Part shown: one piece after another, positions 6,989-11,641 of the stretch
Layout: every line of letters begins with the position of its first letter
How positions within the stretch are numbered: position 1 is the stretch's first letter
Origin: an uncultured bacterium
GTDB taxonomy: Bacteria; Actinomycetota; Coriobacteriia; Coriobacteriales; Coriobacteriaceae
Direction: 5' to 3'
Length of the DNA stretch: 11,641 nucleotides
NCBI GenBank assembly: GCA_905215445.1
Contig: CAJMPZ010000064.1
Span: 1-11,641, forward strand
Notes under the pieces: model-generated
What the model saw: only the letters and a program-made list of their open reading frames with translations
Databases searched by the model: none
Told to the model about the DNA's origin: nothing
Translations under genes and position numbers: made by a program

Positions 6989-7019
6989 CCAGATAAAACC
7001 TGCCAAAATAAACCTGTCC
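6989..7019 (+). repeat. 31-bp interspersed repeat, copy 2
   Basis: Exact copy of the unit at 6156-6186. The AACCTGTC at its 3' end can pair in + strand RNA with GGCGGGTT at 7026-7033 (two G-U pairs) around a CTCTTTT loop; copy 3 keeps the same arrangement with different bases. It marks the boundary between HAD copy 1 and the AlbA_2 locus. Confidence 0.85.
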
Positions 7020-7030
7020 TCTTTTGGCGG

Positions 7031-7056
7031 GTTGGCGGGGCAATGCCCGCCGCAAC
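7031..7056. repeat. GC-rich hairpin downstream of repeat copy 2
   Basis: GGCGGG at 7034-7039 pairs with CCCGCC at 7046-7051, and GTT/AAC outside can extend the stem across a small bulge. No T-run follows. It may mark the 3' end of the HAD copy 1 transcript, but that is uncertain. Confidence 0.45.
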
Positions 7057-7103
7057 TTAGGACACGGTTGGGATGTGTACGCTTTAAAGAGCGGCGCCCA
7101 TGG

Positions 7104-7293
7104 TTAGAGAGATTACGCTTGTCTCTCTAAATGTCTCTCTAAAGAAAAAATCGGTTAGAGAGATGGCCTTAGGTAATCTAGCAGTGAATTCGATACATCT
7201 CTCTAAATATCTCTCTAAAAGAAGGTGCTCATCTCTCTAAAGTTAGAGAGATATACTAAGCTTTAGAGAGATAAATCTATTGTTTTAGAGAGA
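7104..7293. promoter_or_regulatory. Ten-site TTAGAGAGA operator-like array
   Basis: Ten exact copies of one 9-mer in 190 bp, in both orientations. TTAGAGAGA starts at 7104, 7155, 7243, 7263 and 7285; its complement TCTCTCTAA starts at 7122, 7134, 7198, 7210 and 7232. Distances between neighbouring starts are 18, 12, 21, 43, 12, 22, 11, 20 and 22, so most are near one, two or four helical turns. A -10-like TATACT (7252-7257) lies between sites 8 and 9, and the last site overlaps the ribosome binding region of the downstream gene. The pattern suits cooperative binding of a DNA-binding protein over a promoter. The downstream product, with two C-terminal winged-helix regions, is the obvious candidate for an autoregulator; this is inference. 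Because the two orientations are complementary, the transcript could also fold in several alternative ways. Confidence 0.8.
7252..7257 (+). promoter_or_regulatory. Putative -10 box inside the array
   Basis: TATACT matches the -10 consensus at five of six positions, 40 bp before the start codon. No good -35 box is visible; sites 7 and 8 occupy that space, as expected for a promoter covered by a bound regulator. Confidence 0.4.
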
Positions 7294-7297
7294 CGGA

Positions 7298-8998
7298 ATG
7301 CCAATGCTGTTGGATGAACCTCTTGGCCTTATCGTTGAGCGCCTTCGCAGGCGGGGGACCGATGACGCATCGGTAGAAGTTAAAGCCTGCACGAATAAAT
7401 TGAGTGCAGACGTATGGGAGACAGTGAGTGCTTTTGCGAACACTGCGGGCGGGCTCATTATTTTGGGCCTGAACGAAGCCGAAGGATTTGTTCCTTCTGC
7501 CAACTTTGCTATCGACAGGGTGCGCGACCAGTTTGTTTCGGGTATCGGAGACGGAGGCTCAGCGGCGGTGGTGACCCATGCGCCGCGGTATGAGCTTGAT
7601 CGAGGCGAGGTCGACGGGCTCCAGGTACTTCTGGTGCGCATCTTTGAACTTGAGCTCAAAGCGAAGCCATGCTATATCGGCGCGCGCGGCGTGCAGAACG
7701 GTAGCTACAAGCGCGTGGATGATAAAGATATCAAGATGTCGCCCGCTGAGCTATATGAGCTACAGAGTGCGTTGCTTCCGAGTGATGCAGACGGTACGGT
7801 GGTTTCGGAGGCAACAGTCGAGGATTTGGATCCGGATGTCGTGCGGTCCATTATCGCAAATCGCCGGCTGCAGACCCCGCGCGTTTTGCGCGGGGCCGAT
7901 ACGCTGGAAAAGCAGCTGGCCAGACTCAATATCACTACAAAGGATGGGGATGTGAAGCTCGCGGGGCTTCTGTCGGCGGGAATTTACCCCCAGCAGTTCT
8001 ATCCCAAGCTGATGATCGATGTCGCCGTTCATTCCGATGTGGAAAAATCTGCTCCTGGGCAACCCCGGTTTATTGACCGCCAGTTGTGCGATGGCCCGAT
8101 TCCGGCTTGCATCGAAGATGCCCTCGCTGCGATCGGACGAAACTTGCGCAAAGCGGCGATAGTGCGAGGCGCTGGTAGAAGGGAAGATTGGGAAGTACCC
8201 CAGGAGGTTTTGCGCGAGGCCTTGGCGAATGCCTGCATCCATCGAGAGTATTCGCCCATGTTTGTGGGGCAGGCCGTGAGCGTCGATATCTACCCAGACA
8301 GAATAGAGATCAAAAACCCCGGCGGGCTTTGGGGCGGAAAGACGGTGGACAATCTTGCGGACGGGGAATCGCGCTGCCGAAACCCAAAGCTCATGAGTCT
8401 GATGGGGGCGACGCCGTTAGAGCATGCTGAGGGGGCTGTTGCGGAAAGTCAGGGATCTGGCATCCCGGCTATGATTCGCGAGATGGAGTCTCGTTCGCTT
8501 GGCAGGCCGAAATTTATCGTTAAGGCCGATTCGTTTACGGTGCTGCTTTCCCGGCACGGGGCGGAGCTTGCTGAAAACCGCATGTGGATTCAGGGCCATG
8601 TGGACACCGAACTGACGCATCGCGAGGAAACATTACTCATGTTTATGCGGGAGCATGGGTGCGTATGCGATGTTCAAAAAATACGAGAGGCTTTGAAGTG
8701 GGATTCGGATGACATTCGCCTGATCTGCGGGGACCTTGTCGATAAACATGTCCTGTCAAAATGTGGCAAAGACGCGTTTGAAATTATCGATATGAGCAGA
8801 GAATCGTCAGCTTCGACGGCGGATAGGATCCTGGAGGCTCTCAGCGCCGGAATGGATATGACGGCGCGAGAAATAGCGGTTGCATCGGGGGTCAAGATTT
8901 CGTCCGTCCGTTACCATCTGCCAAAAATGGCGGATAAAGGACTCATTGAAGTAATGGGTTCATCGACGAGCCGCAACCGCCGCTATCGGAAGAGGTAG
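7298..8998 (+). CDS. AlbA_2 / HATPase_c_4 domain protein with C-terminal winged helices (RecG-like family putative regulator)
   Basis: A 566-residue protein of the family often labelled putative DNA-binding or RecG-like ATP-dependent helicase, though no helicase domain is present. The N-terminal AlbA_2 (Schlafen-type) domain at about 10-140 shows EVKACTNKLSADVWETVSAFANTAGGLIILG. The GHKL-like HATPase_c_4 region at about 265-415 shows QEVLREALANACIHREYS (302-319), PDRIEIKNPGGL (333-344) and QGSGIPAMIREM (385-396). Two winged-helix regions follow at about 437-498 and 505-563; the last contains MTAREIAVASGVKISSVRYH and ends in a basic tail. The start ATG 7298 is preceded by GAGAG, part of the last array site; ATG 7304 is an alternative. 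It stands alone between 31-bp repeats, with TTAGAGAGA-type clusters at both ends. Autoregulation is likely. The wider role is unknown: regulator, defence factor and selfish element all remain open. Confidence 0.85.
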   Translation: MPMLLDEPLGLIVERLRRRGTDDASVEVKACTNKLSADVWETVSAFANTAGGLIILGLNEAEGFVPSANFAIDRVRDQFVSGIGDGGSAAVVTHAPRYELDRGEVDGLQVLLVRIFELELKAKPCYIGARGVQNGSYKRVDDKDIKMSPAELYELQSALLPSDADGTVVSEATVEDLDPDVVRSIIANRRLQTPRVLRGADTLEKQLARLNITTKDGDVKLAGLLSAGIYPQQFYPKLMIDVAVHSDVEKSAPGQPRFIDRQLCDGPIPACIEDALAAIGRNLRKAAIVRGAGRREDWEVPQEVLREALANACIHREYSPMFVGQAVSVDIYPDRIEIKNPGGLWGGKTVDNLADGESRCRNPKLMSLMGATPLEHAEGAVAESQGSGIPAMIREMESRSLGRPKFIVKADSFTVLLSRHGAELAENRMWIQGHVDTELTHREETLLMFMREHGCVCDVQKIREALKWDSDDIRLICGDLVDKHVLSKCGKDAFEIIDMSRESSASTADRILEALSAGMDMTAREIAVASGVKISSVRYHLPKMADKGLIEVMGSSTSRNRRYRKR

Positions 8999-9011
8999 AT
9001 GCAGCCGAGTT

Positions 9012-9054
9012 GCCTCTCTAGTGTCTCTCGAAGTTAGATGGATACTAGAGAGGC
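9012..9054. repeat. Downstream degenerate TTAGAGAGA cluster / inverted repeat
   Basis: GCCTCTCTAG (9012-9021) and CTAGAGAGGC (9045-9054) form a perfect 10-bp inverted repeat. Read as array sites, the segment holds four degenerate 9-mers starting at 9013, 9024, 9034 and 9045, spaced 11, 10 and 11 bp, oriented minus, minus, plus, plus, with one or two mismatches each to the upstream motif. It begins 14 bases after the AlbA_2 gene's stop codon. No T-run follows, so it is probably not just a terminator. Confidence 0.6.
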
Positions 9055-9074
9055 GGTGGCTCCGCGATATTTCC

Positions 9075-9105
9075 CCAGATAAAACCTGCCAAAATAAACC
9101 TGTCC
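9075..9105 (+). repeat. 31-bp interspersed repeat, copy 3
   Basis: Exact copy of the unit at 6156-6186 and 6989-7019. The AACCTGTC at its end pairs with GATAGGTT (9112-9119) with one G-U pair around a CTCTTTT loop. It closes the AlbA_2 cassette and lies 26 bases beyond the 3' end of larE, which is on the other strand. Confidence 0.85.
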
Positions 9106-9131
9106 TCTTTTGATAGGTTAAACGGCGTAAC

Positions 9132-10010
9132 TTAAAGGTTCATGTTGCCGTGGATGTAGGGGGTGACCTCGGGGGAGATATGGTCGCAGCCCAGCTCGCG
9201 CAGCGCGGACTCGACAACGGCGGGCAGCGGGGTCTTGCCCTTGTCGTCGACGGCGGCACCGCCGAGGGTGGAAATCTTGGCGACATCTGCGGGTGCGGCC
9301 TCGATATGCATGCAGCCGCCGATCAGGCGCGCGCGTACCTGTGCCAGGTCAAGATCGTGCAAGTAATCCTCGCAGGCGCGGATTAAACCGACTTTCTCGC
9401 GCGTAAGCTTCTCGCCCGTGGGGACGCGCGTGGCAAGACAGGCTCCCGCCGGCAGGTTCCAAACGGGGTAGCCCCAGGCGCGTAGCAGCTCGCGCTCCTC
9501 GTCCTTGGTAAAGCCGACCTCCATAAGCGGCGAGCGCACGCCGAGCTCCTGGGCGGCGCGCATGCCGGGGCGGTAGTCGCCGCGGTCGCTTGCGTTGCTG
9601 CCGTCGATGACGGTGGGAAAGCCCAGCGACTTGGCATGGTTGACGATGGCGGTAAAGCCGGCGCGCTTGCAGTGGTAGCAGCGGTTGGCGTCGTTGCAGG
9701 CTACCTGGGGGAGCTGCAGCTGATCGACCGAGAGGTTGAGCACGGGGAGCTTAAAATGCGGCCCCTCATCGGCCTGCCCGTCAACCGCCCGCTCAAACGA
9801 AGCCTGCTCGGGCGTGCCGATGAGCGGCGTGGTGAGATGGACGAGGAGGGTGTTGGTAGGCATGATGCGGGCGCATACGGCGGCCAAAAAGCTGCTGTCA
9901 ACGCCGCCGGAAAACCCGATAGCCACGCGCCCGTATGCCAAAAGCAGCTGTTCGAGCGCCGATAGCTTGTCTTGAAGCTCCTCTGCGGGTGCCGTGGTGT
10001 CTAAAATCAT
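9132..10010 (-). CDS. larE: ATP-dependent sacrificial sulfur transferase LarE
   Basis: PP-loop enzyme of 292 residues. LarE adenylates and then adds sulfur to a pyridinium dicarboxylate mononucleotide intermediate of the nickel-pincer nucleotide cofactor used by lactate racemase and related enzymes. The PP-loop SGGVDSS is at 34-40, a NRCYHCK block at 109-115, a DGSNASDRGDYRPG segment at 136-149, and PAGACLATRVPTG at 187-199. Cys191 in CLATR matches the cysteine that donates its sulfur in the Lactobacillus plantarum enzyme, so the sacrificial chemistry looks intact. The start ATG is preceded by TAAGGA (10018-10023, minus strand) seven bases away. No larA, larB or larC is in the window. The gene is divergent from HAD copy 2 and its 3' end abuts the AlbA_2 cassette. 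Confidence 0.9.
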   Translation of the reverse strand: MILDTTAPAEELQDKLSALEQLLLAYGRVAIGFSGGVDSSFLAAVCARIMPTNTLLVHLTTPLIGTPEQASFERAVDGQADEGPHFKLPVLNLSVDQLQLPQVACNDANRCYHCKRAGFTAIVNHAKSLGFPTVIDGSNASDRGDYRPGMRAAQELGVRSPLMEVGFTKDEERELLRAWGYPVWNLPAGACLATRVPTGEKLTREKVGLIRACEDYLHDLDLAQVRARLIGGCMHIEAAPADVAKISTLGGAAVDDKGKTPLPAVVESALRELGCDHISPEVTPYIHGNMNL

Positions 10011-10044
10011 GAAACGATCCTTATCGTTGAGTACTCGATCGAAA

Positions 10045-10050
10045 ACTATA
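10045..10050 (-). promoter_or_regulatory. Putative -10 box of larE
   Basis: On the minus strand this reads TATAGT, five of six matches to the -10 consensus, 34 bases upstream of the larE start. The -35 region is weak. Confidence 0.35.
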
Positions 10051-10107
10051 ATCCTAATGCGTTACTTGCCATAAGACTTCTATCTATGTAACGAAAGTGC
10101 AATATGC

Positions 10108-10159
10108 TATATACGTTATATACAAGTTTGTAAAGTGCGGTAGAGTGGCAGTAATGCAA
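10108..10159 (+). promoter_or_regulatory. Promoter and leader of HAD copy 2, duplicated from copy 1
   Basis: The direct repeat ATATAC-GTT-ATATAC and the following AAG are identical to 6215-6231. The -10 candidate TATATA is at 10117-10122. A leader stem around a GTAA loop follows at 10146-10159. The match to copy 1 continues down to the start codon, so promoter and leader were duplicated with the gene. No -35 match to copy 1 is seen. Confidence 0.5.
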
Positions 10160-10177
10160 TCCGGTGAGGGGACCGAT

Positions 10178-10828
10178 ATGATCAAGGCTGTTATTTTTGA
10201 CATGGACGGAACGCTGGTCGATACCGAGCGTTTGGGCGTCAAGGCATGGAAAGCGGGCGCTGCTGAGCTGGGGGTCGCGATTGATGAAGCGCTGATCCAT
10301 CAGTTTATCGGCCGCACGCTGCCCGATGTTATGGACATCCTTGATAAGCATTACGGCAGCCATGAAACCACCGAGGCGATCTATCGTCGCCACAAGGAGA
10401 TTCGCGACGAGATGGTCAAGACCGAACTGGAACTTAAGGCCGGCGCCGCCGAGTGCATAGACGAGCTGCTGGCTGCGGGCTATCACGTGGGCCTGGCGAC
10501 GTCGTCGCGCCTCGTTACGGCCGAGCGCAACCTTAAGATGGTTGGTCTTTTTGACAAGTTTGAAACGGTGACCTGCGGCGAGGACGTCGTGCACGGCAAG
10601 CCCGACCCCGAGATGTATCTGCTTGCCTGCGAGCGCGCGGGCTTTGCTCCCGAGGAGTGCGCCGTGGTCGAGGATTCTCGCAACGGCTGCGTCTCGGGCA
10701 TTACGGCCGGCTGCCATGTCTTTGCCGTCCCCGATATCGTGCCGCTGCCGCAGGACGTGGTGGATGGCTGCGAGGCCGTGCTCGATACGTTGTTCGACCT
10801 GGCGGCGGCAGTCAAGGCCGTGCGCTAG
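10178..10828 (+). CDS. HAD-superfamily hydrolase, beta-phosphoglucomutase-like (copy 2)
   Basis: Paralogue of the gene at 6283-6933, with the same 216-residue length. All catalytic positions are kept: DMDGT with Asp8 and Asp10, TSS at 108-110, Lys141, and Glu165-Asp166. The ATG at 10178 has GAGGGG (10166-10171) six bases upstream; the frame is open further upstream to 10097, but that part is the promoter and leader shared with copy 1. The cap region (about 20-83) differs at 26 positions, including TLPDVMDILDKHYGSHETTE against the matching stretch of copy 1, while the C-terminal core is nearly unchanged in DNA as well as protein. The gene is divergent from larE across 167 bp. The substrate is unknown. 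Confidence 0.9.
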   Translation: MIKAVIFDMDGTLVDTERLGVKAWKAGAAELGVAIDEALIHQFIGRTLPDVMDILDKHYGSHETTEAIYRRHKEIRDEMVKTELELKAGAAECIDELLAAGYHVGLATSSRLVTAERNLKMVGLFDKFETVTCGEDVVHGKPDPEMYLLACERAGFAPEECAVVEDSRNGCVSGITAGCHVFAVPDIVPLPQDVVDGCEAVLDTLFDLAAAVKAVR

Positions 10829-10915
10829 CGTTTGCACGCGAGTCGCCATGTCCCGCGCCCGAGCTCGCAGGACGGTGGCGGCAACGGCGCCTGCGTGGAG
10901 GCGCTGACGCAGTCA

Positions 10916-10962
10916 GCCCCTCTTATCACGCCAAGATTGCTGTTTTGGCCGATAAGAGGGGC
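10916..10962. terminator. Long hairpin downstream of HAD copy 2 (possible transcript end)
   Basis: GCCCCTCTTATC (10916-10927) pairs perfectly with GATAAGAGGGGC (10951-10962). Inside, GCCAA and TTGGC extend the stem past a small bulge. It lies between the HAD gene and the convergent ATPase gene, where a terminator is expected, but neither strand has a clear T-run. The rest of 10829-11029 shows no gene. Confidence 0.4.
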
Positions 10963-11029
10963 ATTGTGCTTTAAGCGACTGAGGCTGCGGCCTTGGTAAG
11001 GAGCTGGCGGAGGGTTATGACGTTACAAG

Positions 11030-11641
11030 TTACTCCAGGAGCCAGTCGATCACGTTGCGCTTGCGGACTCCTTCGTAGTTCGCGTCCGCAAACAGCGTGT
11101 CGAGCGTAAGAAGCGTCTTGGGGTAGTTGTCTCGGACTTTCTTAAAGGGGGCCAACTCTCGATTGAGGGTAGTTTCGTCGAGCGTTGTGGCTGAAACCTG
11201 AAAATAGGCTGTCTCGTCTGAGTTTAGGGCAACAAAATCGATTTCCCCGCCGTCGATATCGCCCACGTAGACGTCGTATCCACGGCGTAGGAGCTCGAGA
11301 TAAACAACATTTTCGAGGATATGACCGATATCGCTGCTTTGGGTTTTGACGAGAGCGCCTCTAAGTCCAAGGTCAACGGCGTAGTATTTGCCGTTTGTTG
11401 AAAGAAGCTGCCGACCGCGCACGTTATAGCGCGGAGCAAAGTACAACACAAGGCTGTCTGTTAAGCCTTTGAGGTACTTGGCTACGGTTTTCTGGTCGGT
11501 TTTGTTGCCGTTGGACGAGAGCGTGTCGGAGATTTTTTTAATCGAGATCCGGTTTCCAATGCTATGGAGTAGGAACTTGGTGATATCGCGCAGGGTCGGG
11601 ACGTCCGAGACCTTCAGGCGTTCGATAACGTCGCGTATGAC
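11030..11641 (-). CDS. DUF4143-type AAA ATPase, C-terminal part (5' end outside window)
   Basis: The minus-strand frame is open from the right window edge to the TAA at 11030-11032, giving at least 203 residues. The visible start-like codon at 11447-11449 is an internal GTG, not a true start: upstream codons read on into VIRDVIERLKVSDVPTLRD, then ISIKKISDTLSSNGNKTD and QKTVAKYLKGLTDSLVLYFAPRYNV. These are the winged-helix linker and DUF4143 start of a well-known prokaryotic ATPase family. The DUF4143 nuclease-like part follows, with the GHILENVVYLELLRRGYDVYVG and GEIDFVA blocks; Glu and Asp of the latter recall PD-(D/E)XK folds. The AAA domain with the Walker motifs would lie beyond the edge. 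These proteins are common in gut bacteria and usually have no assigned function. Confidence 0.85.
   Translation of the reverse strand, partial: VIRDVIERLKVSDVPTLRDITKFLLHSIGNRISIKKISDTLSSNGNKTDQKTVAKYLKGLTDSLVLYFAPRYNVRGRQLLSTNGKYYAVDLGLRGALVKTQSSDIGHILENVVYLELLRRGYDVYVGDIDGGEIDFVALNSDETAYFQVSATTLDETTLNRELAPFKKVRDNYPKTLLTLDTLFADANYEGVRKRNVIDWLLE

Larger units (their letters stand above)
6934..7103. other. Intergenic region after HAD copy 1, no gene seen
   Basis: This stretch holds the second 31-bp repeat and a strong hairpin, then about 50 bases with no recognisable signal before the TTAGAGAGA array starts. The open frames here are short and lack a ribosome site. Confidence 0.6.

Noticed and set aside
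7104..7293. CRISPR array
   Set aside because: The repeated unit is only 9 bp, occurs in both orientations and has spacing of 11-43 bp; no cas gene is near.
6156..9105. Classical insertion sequence bounded by the 31-bp repeats
   Set aside because: The repeats are direct, not inverted, no transposase or integrase is encoded, and no target duplication is visible. A repeat-bounded module is as far as the sequence goes.
10097..10177. N-terminal extension of HAD copy 2
   Set aside because: This part is the duplicated promoter and leader. In copy 1 the same region is not an open extension, and both proteins start with the same MIKAVIFD.

Overview
The window looks like chromosomal DNA from a high-GC anaerobic actinobacterium, most likely a Coriobacteriia gut member such as Collinsella. 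That placement is an inference from base composition, an EF-G2-type GTPase, an orphan LarE and the general gene style. No rRNA or other marker gene is present to settle it.

Layout. (1) 13-2615, + strand: an amino-acid ABC importer operon (Tat-type lipoprotein binding protein, permease, ATPase), closed by a rho-independent terminator. Both gaps between its genes carry the same roughly 45-bp hairpin core inside a larger imperfect palindrome. (2) 2926-5001, +: a full-length EF-G-like (EF-G2) translational GTPase with altered G3 and G4 motifs, followed by a strong terminator. (3) 5114-6091, -: a membrane-anchored DNA/RNA non-specific endonuclease of the EndA/DNA-entry type. (4) 6283-6933, +: a beta-phosphoglucomutase-like HAD phosphatase. 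(5) 7298-8998, +: an AlbA_2 / HATPase_c_4 / winged-helix protein whose upstream region holds ten exact copies of TTAGAGAGA or its complement, spaced mostly at helical intervals. A degenerate four-site version follows the gene. (6) 9132-10010, -: larE. (7) 10178-10828, +: a second HAD gene about 83 % identical to the first, with the same promoter and leader. (8) 11030-11641, -: the C-terminal part of a DUF4143-type ATPase that runs off the right edge.

A 31-bp repeat occurs identically three times in the same orientation, at 6156, 6989 and 9075. It brackets HAD copy 1 and then the AlbA_2 locus, so 6156-9105 reads as two repeat-bounded modules placed between the nuclease and larE. The AlbA_2 cassette, with site clusters at both ends inside repeat borders, is the most unusual structure in the window. 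The intergenic palindrome of the transporter operon is second: its core is conserved, while its flanking arms differ in sequence but still pair.

Functional links are clear only within the ABC operon. The other genes appear to be separate transcription units.
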